From JBJXHG01 sp046160865 (GTDB taxonomy: Bacteria > Planctomycetota > UBA1135 > GCA-002686595), in the NCBI GenBank assembly GCA_046160865.1, contig JBJXHG010000174.1, positions 1 to 56,768 of the forward strand: a DNA stretch of 56,768 bases, read 5' to 3'. A program made the position numbers and the translations under genes. Below, in pieces: positions 1-8,644 of the stretch (positions within the stretch are counted from its first letter, which is position 1; the number at the start of each line of letters is the position of its first letter). Under the pieces are notes generated by a model. It did not search any database, had not been told where the DNA came from, and saw only the letters and a list, made by a program, of their open reading frames with translations.

Positions 1-236
1 AGCCCGCATTTCTCACCACACCGCGGCTGCAACGGCGCAATTGCCGGCGTCTGCGGCGTCGAGCTCCGCCCTGATCCTCTGCGCAGGCTCGCACCGCGAG
101 CCTGCGCTGTGCTTCGCACACCGAGGCTTACCCCTCGGCGACCTACCAGGTCGCCTCCGGTGCGCTCGGTCGCTCGACTTGCATCCACCGACACTTGCAC
201 CGTTTCGCTCGCGGCGTGGTGAGAAATGCGGGCCAG
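1..236. repeat. Palindromic intergenic element, copy E1 (long variant)
   Basis: The left end reads CCCGCATTTCTCACCAC and the right end is its reverse complement GTGGTGAGAAATGCGGG, the same termini as the copies near 3.5, 9.0, 9.8, 35.4 and 39.1 kb. The core differs from the 180-bp copies and holds four back-to-back small hairpins (81-154). The left terminus coincides with the window edge, so one or two bases may be missing. No coding capacity is convincing here; the short frames crossing it are not conserved-looking. It is probably a non-autonomous hairpin-type repeat. Confidence 0.75.
81..154. other. Four consecutive hairpins inside element E1
   Basis: A perfect 12-bp stem (81-92 with 96-107, loop ACC) is followed by TGTGC/GCACA (108-120), CCGAGG/CCTCGG (121-126 with 133-138) and GCGACCT/AGGTCGC (138-144 with 148-154, loop ACC). 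Adjacent stems with tiny loops look like a folded RNA or cruciform-prone DNA rather than a random GC-rich sequence. Function is unknown. An IS110-type guide RNA is one possibility because the transposase remnant lies directly beside it, but the shared terminal repeats tie the segment to the palindromic family instead. Confidence 0.5.
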
Positions 237-258
237 CGCGACTTCGAGCGCGTGCGCA

Positions 259-1019
259 TCACGCGCTCGGTTGTGCGACGCGCTGGCCGATCGACCAGAT
301 GAAGCCGAGCATCTCTCGCGCGAGCGCGATGATCGTCACGTTCTGCTCCTTGCCACGCGCACGCATTCGCCGGTAGCGATCGTAGAGACGCTTCTGCGTC
401 TTCCACGCGATGTCGATCACGGCTTCGTCGAGGCCAGCTTGCCGGCGCTGCAATCGCACGGGGCGTGCAGGCCGTAGCCGTCCTGACCAGCACGCTTCGA
501 CCAGCACGCGCCGCACGTGCGGATTGCCAGCTTTGGTGATCGATCCGCGCCAAACCCTCGGACCGCTCGAGTGCTCCCGCGGCGCCATGCCGACGTAGCT
601 CATCAGCGGACTCGCACTCTTGAATCGGCGCAGATCGCCGAGTTCGCAGACGAGCGTCGCCGCGACGATCGTGCTCACGCCGCGCAGCGCCTGCAGCATG
701 CGATACAGCTCACCATGCACTCCGCGCAGTAGCAGCGCGAGCCGCTCGATCTCGTTCGTCAGCTCCTCGATCCGCTCGTCGAGGTGTCGGATCACCGCCA
801 CGTGGTGCTTCTTCACGATCTCTTCCGCCTCCGAGCCGAGTCGCAGTCCTTGGATCCACTCGATGCGTTTGTGTCCCCAGGTCTGCTTGCCCGTCTGGCG
901 CACGTCGTGACGCAGAAGCAGACCTGAAAGCTGCTGGCGTGTGCGACGACGTGCGTGCAGCTCGCGACCGCGATCGTGTCCTTGTAAACGTCCAGACCGA
1001 TGAACCGCGCTATCGTCAT
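259..1019 (-). pseudogene. IS110-family transposase, internally deleted and frameshifted
   Basis: The N-terminus starts at the ATG at 1019 with MTIARFIGLDVYKDTIAVA, the first catalytic-Asp strand of the IS110 DEDD (RuvC-like) domain. After about 30 residues that frame becomes nonsense, and another frame takes over near 940 with the conserved linker LLLRHDVRQTGKQTWGHKR. The complete C-terminal Tnp_IS116/IS110/IS902 domain follows (serine motif region LRGVSTIVAATLVCELGD, then GMAPREHSSG and ITKAGNPHVRRVLVEA). Compared with a normal length of about 340-400 residues, most of the DEDD catalytic domain is missing, so the enzyme should be dead. The stop codon lies only 22 bp from the end of repeat E1. 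Confidence 0.85.
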
Positions 1020-1191
1020 CGGACCGGCTTCCTGTGCGGCTCTGTGCCGCAGTTGTTCGACACACCCGCAGCGTGACCCGCGACCTGAGGACAACCGGTC
1101 CACCCATCCTGTTTGAGACCGTGATCGCGACTCGGACTCTCACGTCGGCGTGATGGAGACGCGCGCGTCCCCGCACTTTCGCGAGCACGGT

Positions 1192-1197
1192 TAGAAT
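1192..1197 (+). promoter_or_regulatory. Possible -10 box (TAGAAT) for the VOC gene
   Basis: TAGAAT preceded by GT lies 66 nt upstream of the start at 1263, and similar TAGGAT/TAGACT/TATCCT boxes occur upstream of other leading genes in the window. No convincing -35 box was found. This is weak, motif-only evidence. Confidence 0.3.
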
Positions 1198-1262
1198 CCG
1201 CTCTCTCGCTTCGGGGACCTCCGCTCCGTTCCACGCCCTCGTTCCATCGTCAGAGGAGAGCC

Positions 1263-1940
1263 ATGTCCGACGTTCCGCAATACCCGATCTCCGTCATGTT
1301 CACGTCGCGCAACATGCAGAAGGCCGTCGCCTTCTACCGCGACACGCTCGGCTTCCAGATGAAGGAGTCGTGGCCGGACGACAAGAACCCGCTGTGGGCG
1401 AGCCTCGTGCTCGACCGCCAAGTGATCATGCTCGGTGCGTACATGTCGCCGGAAGCTGCGACAGAGATGTGCGGCGGCGATCCGGGCTCCGCGCAGTACA
1501 TGAAGACGCTGGCGGAGGAGTTCCAGAAGAATCAGCCCGGCGTCGGCATCGTGACGTACATCCAAGTCGCCGACGTGGATCGCTATCACGCCGGTCTCGT
1601 GGCGAAGGGCGTGAAGAACCTCCCGCAGCCGAAGACGCAGTTCTACGGGCTGCGCGACTTCGGCGTGCAAGATCCTGACGGCTACCGCCTGCTCTTCTAC
1701 ACGCCGATCAAGATGGAGGCGTGCCAGTCGTGCGGGATGCCGCTCCAAGACGCGCAGCCGGGCCAGATGTACTGCCACTACTGCACCGACGAGAAGGGCA
1801 CGCTGCGTCCCTTCGAGAAAGTGCTCGAGGGCACGACGAGCGGCTACTTCATGGCGATGAAGAAGCTGCCGCGGCCGGAGGCGGAGACGGCCGCACGTGA
1901 GCACCTCGCGACGATGCCGGCCTGGAAGAGCCGCAAGTAG
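1263..1940 (+). CDS. VOC (glyoxalase-like) domain protein with C-terminal zinc ribbon
   Basis: The protein has 225 residues. Residues 1-140 form a vicinal-oxygen-chelate unit: YPISVMFTSRNMQKAVAFYRDTLGF is the classic first beta-alpha-beta, and the second half ends in FGVQDPDGYRLLFYTP with the usual metal-ligand Glu position apparently replaced. Residues about 150-225 carry CQSCGMPL...YCHYC, a four-Cys zinc ribbon, followed by a helical tail. VOC proteins include glyoxalases, dioxygenases and resistance proteins, so the substrate cannot be named. A strong Shine-Dalgarno sequence (AGAGGAGAG, 1252-1260) fixes the start. It appears to be monocistronic. Confidence 0.85.
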   Translation: MSDVPQYPISVMFTSRNMQKAVAFYRDTLGFQMKESWPDDKNPLWASLVLDRQVIMLGAYMSPEAATEMCGGDPGSAQYMKTLAEEFQKNQPGVGIVTYIQVADVDRYHAGLVAKGVKNLPQPKTQFYGLRDFGVQDPDGYRLLFYTPIKMEACQSCGMPLQDAQPGQMYCHYCTDEKGTLRPFEKVLEGTTSGYFMAMKKLPRPEAETAAREHLATMPAWKSRK

Positions 1941-1983
1941 ACGTCGCTCGACGAGCGCGCCGTACGCGCTCCGCTGTAGAAGT

Positions 1984-2022
1984 CGCCGGGGGCGTGGCTC
2001 ACACTGAGCTCGCTGCCCGGCG
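1984..2022 (+). terminator. Possible terminator after the VOC gene
   Basis: CGCCGGG (1984-1990) pairs with CCCGGCG (2016-2022) around a 25-nt loop and is followed by CGTTCTTTC. The stem is short and the loop long, so support is modest. Confidence 0.3.
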
Positions 2023-2073
2023 CGTTCTTTCGAGCGCGGCGGCGCGTCCTCCTGGCTGGCCTGGAGACGGCCC

Positions 2074-3444
2074 ATGAGCCTCGTGCTGCTCAATCCTTTC
2101 ACCGGTTCCGCGTCACGCGAAGTCGAGCTCGACTCGACGCGCTCCGTCGATCGCAAGCTCGACCGCGCGTCCGGCGCCTTCGCGCGTTGGAAGCAAGTGC
2201 CGCTCGAGCGGCGCGTCACCGAAGTGCGCGCCGCGCTGGAGTACTTCGCGCGCCACGCGGACGAGATCGCGCGCGACGTGTCGACGTCGATGGGCAAGCC
2301 GATCCGCGAAGCGCGCGGCGAGGTCAAGACGATGCTCGCGCGCGCCGAGCACATGCTCTCGATCGCTCCGGTCGCGCTCGCGCGCGAGACGCCGAACGCA
2401 CCGTCCGGATTTCGCTACGCGATCGAGCACGCGCCGCTCGGCGTCGTGCTCGATATCGCGGCCTGGAACTATCCGCTGCTCGTGCCGGTGAACGTGGTCG
2501 TGCCGGCGCTCGTCGCCGGCAACGCGGTCGTCCTCAAGCACAGCCCGCTCACGCCGCTCGTCGGCGCCCACTTCGAGCGCGCGTTCGGGTCGCTGTCCGT
2601 CGAAGGGGTGTTCCAGCATGTCGTCGTCCGCGATGCCGACGCGCAAGGTTTGCTGCGCGATCCGCGCATCGCGTACGTCTCGTTCACGGGCTCGGTCGCG
2701 ACGGGACGCAAGGTCTACACGACGGCCGCGGAGCGCTTGATCGACGTCGGCCTCGAGCTCGGCGGCAAGGATCCGGCCTACGTCGCCGAGGACGCGGACC
2801 TCGAGTTCTCCGTCGCGAACGTCGTCGACGGAGCCTGCTACAACGCGGGTCAGAGCTGCTGCGCCGTCGAGCGCGTTTACGTGCACGCGCGCCACTACGA
2901 CGCGTTCCTCGAACGCGCGCGCGCATTGCTCGCCGAGTATCGGCTCGGCGATCCGCTCGACGAGGCGACGACGATGGGGCCGCTCGCGCGCAAAGAGCAA
3001 CTCGTCGTGCTCGAGCAGCATGTCGACGACGCGCTGCGGCGCGGGGCGCGCGTGCTCTCGGGCGGCGGTCGGCTCGCGGGATCGGACGGCTGGTTCTTCT
3101 TGCCGACGTTGATCGCCGACGTGCCGAACGAGGCGCAGATCATGCAAGAGGAGAGCTTTGGCCCGCTCGTTCCCGTGCAGCGCGTCGCGTCCGACGCCGA
3201 AGCGGTCGAGCGCATGAACGACAGCCGCTACGGGCTCACGGCGTCCGTGTGGACGAAGGACGCGGCGCGCGCCGAGCGCCTCGCGGCCGAGCTCGACGCG
3301 GGCACGGTGTTCCAGAATCGCTGCGACTTCCTCGAGCCGTCGCTGCCGTGGACGGGAGCGAAGGAGAGCGGCGTGGGCTCGACGCTTTCGCGCTACGGCT
3401 ATCTGCCTCTGACGCGGCGCAAGAGCCTGCACTTCCGGATCTGA
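2074..3444 (+). CDS. NAD(P)-dependent aldehyde dehydrogenase
   Basis: At 456 residues this is a normal-length soluble ALDH-superfamily enzyme that oxidises an aldehyde to its acid. The oxyanion Asn sits in WNYPLLVPVN, the cofactor-binding strand in VSFTGSVATGRKV, the general base Glu228 in LELGGKDP, and the nucleophile Cys262 in NAGQSCCAVERV; the E-S-F-GP motif (ESFGPLVPV) is intact. The overall look is closest to the succinate-semialdehyde/medium-chain group, but the substrate is not determined. The gene stands alone, followed by palindromic element E2 and a hairpin terminator shared with the convergent gene. Confidence 0.93.
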   Translation: MSLVLLNPFTGSASREVELDSTRSVDRKLDRASGAFARWKQVPLERRVTEVRAALEYFARHADEIARDVSTSMGKPIREARGEVKTMLARAEHMLSIAPVALARETPNAPSGFRYAIEHAPLGVVLDIAAWNYPLLVPVNVVVPALVAGNAVVLKHSPLTPLVGAHFERAFGSLSVEGVFQHVVVRDADAQGLLRDPRIAYVSFTGSVATGRKVYTTAAERLIDVGLELGGKDPAYVAEDADLEFSVANVVDGACYNAGQSCCAVERVYVHARHYDAFLERARALLAEYRLGDPLDEATTMGPLARKEQLVVLEQHVDDALRRGARVLSGGGRLAGSDGWFFLPTLIADVPNEAQIMQEESFGPLVPVQRVASDAEAVERMNDSRYGLTASVWTKDAARAERLAAELDAGTVFQNRCDFLEPSLPWTGAKESGVGSTLSRYGYLPLTRRKSLHFRI

Positions 3445-3468
3445 CGCACCGCCCCGAGCGAGTGGGGT

Positions 3469-3648
3469 TAGCCCGCATTTCTCACCACGTCCTGCTGCGT
3501 TCGCGTCAACTCGCTTCGGTCGGCGTTGTTGGATCGGAATCGGTCCTCGCTGACCTGACAGGAGAGCTCCGGTCGATTCCGATGCAACGCCTTGCCCGAA
3601 GCGAGCTGTCGCGCTCTCGCGACGGACGTGGATAGAAATGCAGGCTAG
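3469..3648. repeat. Palindromic intergenic element, copy E2 (180 bp core type)
   Basis: It starts TAGCCCGCATTTCTCACCACG and ends with the near-complement ATAGAAATGCAGGCTAG. The two halves fold onto each other along almost the whole length, with the tip at CTGACCTGACAGGAGAG near 3550. It is the same core and orientation as E4 and E5. It lies between convergent genes (aldehyde dehydrogenase + and secreted protein -). TA flanks both ends, compatible with a TA target duplication. Confidence 0.85.
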
Positions 3649-3657
3649 GAATCGAGA

Positions 3658-3683
3658 CGCGGGCTCCGCATACGGAGCCCGCG
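3658..3683. terminator. Hairpin terminator between convergent genes
   Basis: CGCGGGCTCCG (3658-3668) and CGGAGCCCGCG (3673-3683) form a perfect 11-bp stem with loop CATA. It lies between two convergent genes and can serve both strands. There is no long T run, as is common in high-GC genomes. Confidence 0.6.
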
Positions 3684-3732
3684 GTCGTTAGCGCACGTCC
3701 GAGCCCACATCACGCAGCGACGACGAGTGCTG

Positions 3733-4308
3733 TCAATCGTCGCTCGGGTTCGTCGAGCCCTTCGCGGGCCGGCTCTTCCGCTCGCGCCCGAAGATGTCGC
3801 GGCGTGGCTCGGTCGAGAACACACGGTTGAAGACGAGCACTTGCCCGTCGTCGCGCGTGAGCGACAAGCGATTCGAGGCGACGGCTGCGTGGTAGTTGCG
3901 CGCGGTTCCGGGGCGTTCGAAGTCGAGCGCGCCGTCCTTCGTGATGAACGAGCCGATCAGCGTCGAGGTCTGGATGCGCCCCGTGTCGTCGATCTCGAAG
4001 TGGTGCATCCCCGATTGGAACGTGCGGCCGATCAAGTTGCGTGACTCGCCGACCCAGCCGACGTGCAGCTCGATCGAAAGGTAGTCGCCGCTGACGATGC
4101 AGAAGCCGGCATCGCTGCGCAGGGCGCCGTTGTCCGCGGGCAGGCGCAGCTCGGCGAGCTTCCACGGTCCCTGCATGTCGTCCCACAACTTCTGCTTGTC
4201 GATGCGCGCCGGGCGATCGGGCGCGTCGTCGCTCTGAGCCGGGTCTTTGGCTCCGGGATCCTGCGGGGGAACGAGCAGAGCGAGCAGCACGAAGAGAAGG
4301 GAACGCAT
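3733..4308 (-). CDS. Secreted protein of unknown function (lipocalin-like?)
   Basis: The protein has 191 residues. The start is placed at the ATG at 4308 because MRSLLFVLLALLVPP is a clean signal peptide; the longer frame upstream is not gene-like. The mature part begins with a Lys/Asp-rich linker, then KLWDDMQGPWKLAEL, the type of opening (one tryptophan, one G-x-W) seen in small lipocalin/beta-barrel proteins, followed by alternating beta strands. No catalytic motif is seen. It is transcribed divergently from dsbD across a 163-bp gap. Family membership is an impression only. Confidence 0.7.
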   Translation of the reverse strand: MRSLLFVLLALLVPPQDPGAKDPAQSDDAPDRPARIDKQKLWDDMQGPWKLAELRLPADNGALRSDAGFCIVSGDYLSIELHVGWVGESRNLIGRTFQSGMHHFEIDDTGRIQTSTLIGSFITKDGALDFERPGTARNYHAAVASNRLSLTRDDGQVLVFNRVFSTEPRRDIFGRERKSRPAKGSTNPSDD

Positions 4309-4448
4309 GGCTTGGAACTCCGGTCGAGAACGCGTCCAAGGTAGCCCGGAACGCGCGACGCTGTTCGGTCCAGCATAGGCCACGCGGACGTGCGGCGACC
4401 ACGCGGCATCGACCACGACCGCGGCCGACGTAGGTGTAAAGCGGGTGC

Positions 4449-4454
4449 TAGGAT
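4449..4454 (+). promoter_or_regulatory. Possible -10 box (TAGGAT) within an inverted repeat before dsbD
   Basis: TGCTAGGAT resembles an extended -10 element just upstream of dsbD. It is also the left arm of the perfect inverted repeat GCTAGGA (4447-4453) / TCCTAGC (4463-4469), which could be an operator or a leader hairpin. No -35 box is evident. Confidence 0.35.
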
Positions 4455-4471
4455 CCTCGCCCTCCTAGCCG

Positions 4472-6406
4472 ATGCCTCGCGAACCTCGTAGCCACTCCAT
4501 GCGATCCTTGCTCCTCCTGATCGGCGCGTTCGTCGCGCTCTTCGTCCCGACGGCCGGCGCCCAAGACGATGTCCACGCGCGCGCCGAGGTCTGCACGCGT
4601 GTCGACGGCACCAAGATCCAGGTCGTGATCCAGGTCGCGATCGAGCGCGACTGGCACCTCTATCACGGTCCGACGCGCGAGGACATGGGCCCGCCCGACG
4701 CGGTCGGCAAGCCGACGAAGATCGCGCTCCGCGGCGAGGGCATTCGCTGGAGCCCGGTGCGGTATCCGACACCGAAGCGCTTGCCGCAAGAGATCGGCAA
4801 CGACGGCAAGCCGACGTACATCAACGGCTACGACGGCGTTGCCGTGTTCTACGCGCTCGGCGAAGCGGATCGGGACGGCCGCGGCGGCGACATCGAGATC
4901 GAGATCGACGGTCTGACGTGTGAAGACCTCGGGATGTGCGTGCCGTACACCGAGACTCTGCGCTCGGGTGGTATGTGCGATGACGCGCTGCTGAGCGGTT
5001 TCCCGACTGACCTCGTGGTCGGCGCAGCGAACGTGCCGAGTGATGCCGGTACGCCGTCATCGACGGACGTCGAGAGCACATCGTCGAACGGAAGTGGCGC
5101 CGTCACGACCGCGAGCTCGCGAGCGATCGACTACGCCGCAGTCGAGTTCGCCGACTACCAACCGAATGTCGACGAGGCGACGCACGGACTCGGCATCTGG
5201 CTCCTGCTCGCGTTCATCGCGGGCGTCCTGCTGAACGTGATGCCGTGCGTGCTGCCGGTCGTCTCGATCAAGATCCTGAGCTTCGTGCAGCAAGCGGGGG
5301 AGAGCCGCTCGCGCATCCTCCAGCTCGGGCTCGCGTTCTCGGCCGGAATCCTGGTCGTCTTCGTCGTGCTCGCGGCGCTCGCCGCGTTCGCAGGCAAGGG
5401 TTGGGGCGAGCAGTTCCAGAGCCCGAACTTCATCGTCGTGATGATCGCGGTCGTGTTCGCGTTCTCGCTCTCGATGTTCGACGTGTTCGAGCTCGGCGTT
5501 CCGAGCGGCGTCGGCAACTTGGGCGCGGGTATGGCGCGCGAAGGGCTGGGCGACGCGTTCTTCAAGGGCGCGATGGCGACCGTGCTCGCGACGCCTTGCA
5601 GCGGCCCGTTCCTCGGCAGCACGCTCGCGTGGTCGGTCGCTCAACCGACGGCGACGATATTCCTGATCTTCGTCGTGATCGGACTCGGCATGGCCGCACC
5701 GTACGTGCTGCTCACCGCGAATCCGGCGGCGTTGAAGCTCGTGCCGAGGCCCGGCGCGTGGATGCAGACGTTCAAGCATCTCATGGGCTTCTTGCTGCTC
5801 GGCACCGTCGTGTACCTGATGACGAGCCTGCGACAAGACCTCTTGCTGTTCACGGTCGGGTTCCTGCTCTTCGTCGCGATCGGATGCTGGTGGTGGGGAC
5901 GGTTCGCGACGTTCGACCAGAAGCTCGGCGCGCGCCTCACGACACTCGGCGTTGCGCTCGCGATCGTCGCGGTCGGCGCACGCCTCAGCTTCGTCGACTT
6001 GCGCAAGCTGTTCTCCACCGGCGGGGGCGAGCTCGAGTGGGTCGAGTTCGACCCGGTCGCCCTCGAGCGCCATCACGCCGAAGGCCGCACGGTGTTCGTC
6101 GACTTCACCGCGAACTGGTGCCCGAACTGCAAGTACAACGAGTTCAACGTGTTCGAATCCGAGGAGATCCGCGCGCTGATGGATCGCAAGGGCGTCGTCG
6201 CGATGAAGGCCGACATCACGAACGAGGGTCCGCGGACCGAGATGATCCGCAAGCTGATGAAGGAGCTCGGCTATCGCTCGATCCCGCTGTGCGCCGTGTT
6301 TCCGGGCGATCGTCCGCATCAGCCGTTCGTGCGTCCGGACATCGTGACGGTGTCGACGATGCGTGCGATCTTCGAAGCGTGCCCGGATCCGCCGAGCAAG
6401 CGTTGA
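4472..6406 (+). CDS. dsbD: Thiol:disulfide interchange protein DsbD
   Basis: This 644-residue inner-membrane protein passes electrons from cytoplasmic thioredoxin to the periplasm, feeding disulfide isomerisation and cytochrome c maturation. All three modules are present. A signal peptide is followed by the periplasmic alpha domain with the Cys pair in CEDLGMC. The multi-span transmembrane beta domain has its redox cysteines in NVMPCVLPV (Cys259) and ATPCSGPFLG (Cys376). The C-terminal thioredoxin-like gamma domain has NWCPNCKYNE (Cys550/Cys553). An alternative start at 4499 gives the same signal peptide nine residues shorter. It ends 12 bp from the convergent feoB. Confidence 0.93.
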   Translation: MPREPRSHSMRSLLLLIGAFVALFVPTAGAQDDVHARAEVCTRVDGTKIQVVIQVAIERDWHLYHGPTREDMGPPDAVGKPTKIALRGEGIRWSPVRYPTPKRLPQEIGNDGKPTYINGYDGVAVFYALGEADRDGRGGDIEIEIDGLTCEDLGMCVPYTETLRSGGMCDDALLSGFPTDLVVGAANVPSDAGTPSSTDVESTSSNGSGAVTTASSRAIDYAAVEFADYQPNVDEATHGLGIWLLLAFIAGVLLNVMPCVLPVVSIKILSFVQQAGESRSRILQLGLAFSAGILVVFVVLAALAAFAGKGWGEQFQSPNFIVVMIAVVFAFSLSMFDVFELGVPSGVGNLGAGMAREGLGDAFFKGAMATVLATPCSGPFLGSTLAWSVAQPTATIFLIFVVIGLGMAAPYVLLTANPAALKLVPRPGAWMQTFKHLMGFLLLGTVVYLMTSLRQDLLLFTVGFLLFVAIGCWWWGRFATFDQKLGARLTTLGVALAIVAVGARLSFVDLRKLFSTGGGELEWVEFDPVALERHHAEGRTVFVDFTANWCPNCKYNEFNVFESEEIRALMDRKGVVAMKADITNEGPRTEMIRKLMKELGYRSIPLCAVFPGDRPHQPFVRPDIVTVSTMRAIFEACPDPPSKR

Positions 6407-6418
6407 GCGCGTTCGCGA

Positions 6419-8644
6419 TCAGCTGAAGCCGAGCAAGCGGCCGCCCTGGTACACGACGAAGCTCGCACCCCACGCGAGCACCGTCATGTAGACGAACAGG
6501 AAGATCGGCCACTTCCATGTGCGTGTCTCGCGGCGCACTGCGGCGAGCGTGCTCATGCACTGGCACGCGAGCGCGAAGAACACCATCAGCGAGAGTCCGG
6601 CGAGAGGCGAGTACACCGGACGGCCGTCCGCGTGTGCCTCGGCGCGGATCTTGTCGCGCAGCGTCGCCGACTCCTCGTCGACGCTGTCGCCGACGCCGTA
6701 GACGACGCCCATCGTGCTGACGAACACCTCGCGCGCCGCGAACGCACCGATCAGGCCGATCCCGATCTTCCAATCGAATCCGAGCGGTGCGATCGCCGGC
6801 TCGATGAGCTGTCCGAGTCGGCCGCCGTAGCTGTGGCGCAAGCGCTCGCCGGCTTCTTCCGCATCGAGCTCGCCTTGCCGCTGCGCGCGCGCGTCGTCAT
6901 CCAGCGACTGCACGCTGGCGGCCGCGCGTGCGTCGTCGTAGCGCTGCTTCAACGCGGCATCGCGTGGAAACGAGAGCAAGAGCCACAGTGCGACCGTGCA
7001 AACGAGGATCACGCCGCCCGCTTCCTTGAGGAACATGCGGCTGCGCTGCCACATCATCCGCAACACCGACGGCCAGTGCGGCATGCGATACGGCGGAAGC
7101 TCCAAGATCAGCGGCACGGTCGGCGCGCGGAACAGCGTGCGCGAGAGTACGAACGCAGCGGCGAGCGCGGTCAGCGTGCTGAAGAGGTACATGCCGATCA
7201 TCAGCGCGCCCGAGACCGACAAGAACCCTAGCCACTGGCCGGTGGGGAAGAGCGCTGCGATGACGAGCGCGTACACGGGCAAGCGTGCCGAGCACGTCAT
7301 CAACGGGATCACCATCATCGTGAGCGTGCGGTCGCGCTGACGTTCCATGGTGCGCGTGGCGAGGATCGCCGGCACGGCGCACGCATATCCCGACAGCATC
7401 GGCACGAACGCCCGGCCGTGGAGGCCGAAGCTCTTCATGATGCGATCCATCAGGAACGCGACGCGGGCCATGTAGCCCGTGTCTTCCATCAATCCGATGA
7501 AGAAGAAGAGCAGCAGGATCTGCGGCAGGAACACGACGACGCTGCCGACACCAGCGATGAGTCCGTCGCGCAAGAACTCGAGCAGCAAGCCGCTCGGGAG
7601 CAAGCGCCCGAGCTGCATCGAGAGCGCGCTGAACACGCTCTCGATGGCGCCGATCGCGGGTTCGGACCAAGTGAAGAGCGACTCGAACACCAAGGCCATG
7701 ACGAGCAGGAACACCGCGAATCCAAGCGCGGGGTTCAAGAGCAGCGCGTCGACACGCTCGGACGTGGTGCGCCCTTGGATACCGCTCTCGCGCACGAACC
7801 GCGGCATGCGCTCGTCGATCCAGTCGTAGCGTCCGCGGATGACTTCGAGCTCGATGGAGCGACCTTGGCTCTCGGCGATCGCGCGCCGCCGCGACACGAC
7901 CGCGCGCAGATCGGACGGGATGTCGAACAGCTCGTCCTCGTCGTCGAGCGACAGCAGCGCCCACAAGGCGAGTGCGTGCGTGCGTGCTGCACCGGTAGCC
8001 TTCCATTCGACGGGCAGCGCGCTCGCCGTCGCGGCGACATCGTCGATCAGCGCTTCCGATGTCGGCTGCCAGCGCGGTGTGGCTCGGGCTCGTTCCGGCG
8101 CGTCGAGCACACGATCGATCTCGGCACGCAGCTCTTCGAGGCCGCGTCCGTGCAGCGCGGAGATCGACACGACCGGCACTCCGAGTTGTGCGCGCAGCTC
8201 GTCATCCGCGATCGACAGCCGCCGCTTCGCGAGCATGTCGCTCATGTTGAGGGCGATGACGATCGGCACATCGAGCTCGATCGTCTGCAGTGCGAAATAC
8301 AAGTTGCGCGCGAGCTGCGTTGCGTCCACGACGACGACGATCAGGTCGGGCGCGGAAAGCGGCGGGATCCCGGCGATCGCGCGGACGGCGATCTCTTCTT
8401 CACGGCTGCGCGCGGACAGGCTGTATGCACCCGGCACGTCCAAGATCTCGACTCTTCGACCGCTCGGCAGTCGCGTCGCGCCGCGGTGGCTCTCGACCGT
8501 GACGCCGGGATAGTTGCCGACCTTCTGATCGGAGCCGGTCAGCCGATTGAAGAGCGTCGTCTTGCCGGTGTTCGGATTGCCGGCGATCGCGACGGTCGGA
8601 GCGCGCGCTGCGGCGGCCACGTGTGCAGTCCGCGCGGCGCTCAT
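6419..8644 (-). CDS. feoB: Ferrous iron transport protein B
   Basis: This 741-residue G-protein-coupled Fe(II) permease of the inner membrane contains an N-terminal GTPase domain with G1 GNPNTGKTT, G2 GVTVE, G3 EILDVPGAYS and G4 NMSD. A helical insulator follows, then two Gate/nucleoside-recognition membrane halves (LFFFIGLMEDTGYMARVAFLMDRIM, MLSGYACAVPAI) and a typical C-terminal membrane end. The start at 8644 is set by the ATGA overlap with the feoA stop; the longer open frame upstream is only the feoA region read out of frame. It is co-transcribed with feoA. Confidence 0.95.
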   Translation of the reverse strand: MSAARTAHVAAAARAPTVAIAGNPNTGKTTLFNRLTGSDQKVGNYPGVTVESHRGATRLPSGRRVEILDVPGAYSLSARSREEEIAVRAIAGIPPLSAPDLIVVVVDATQLARNLYFALQTIELDVPIVIALNMSDMLAKRRLSIADDELRAQLGVPVVSISALHGRGLEELRAEIDRVLDAPERARATPRWQPTSEALIDDVAATASALPVEWKATGAARTHALALWALLSLDDEDELFDIPSDLRAVVSRRRAIAESQGRSIELEVIRGRYDWIDERMPRFVRESGIQGRTTSERVDALLLNPALGFAVFLLVMALVFESLFTWSEPAIGAIESVFSALSMQLGRLLPSGLLLEFLRDGLIAGVGSVVVFLPQILLLFFFIGLMEDTGYMARVAFLMDRIMKSFGLHGRAFVPMLSGYACAVPAILATRTMERQRDRTLTMMVIPLMTCSARLPVYALVIAALFPTGQWLGFLSVSGALMIGMYLFSTLTALAAAFVLSRTLFRAPTVPLILELPPYRMPHWPSVLRMMWQRSRMFLKEAGGVILVCTVALWLLLSFPRDAALKQRYDDARAAASVQSLDDDARAQRQGELDAEEAGERLRHSYGGRLGQLIEPAIAPLGFDWKIGIGLIGAFAAREVFVSTMGVVYGVGDSVDEESATLRDKIRAEAHADGRPVYSPLAGLSLMVFFALACQCMSTLAAVRRETRTWKWPIFLFVYMTVLAWGASFVVYQGGRLLGFS

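Noticed and set aside
41..1188. Several open frames on both strands over repeat E1 and the transposase region
   Set aside because: They follow from GC-rich third-position bias and the palindrome; only the IS110 motifs are real protein sequence.
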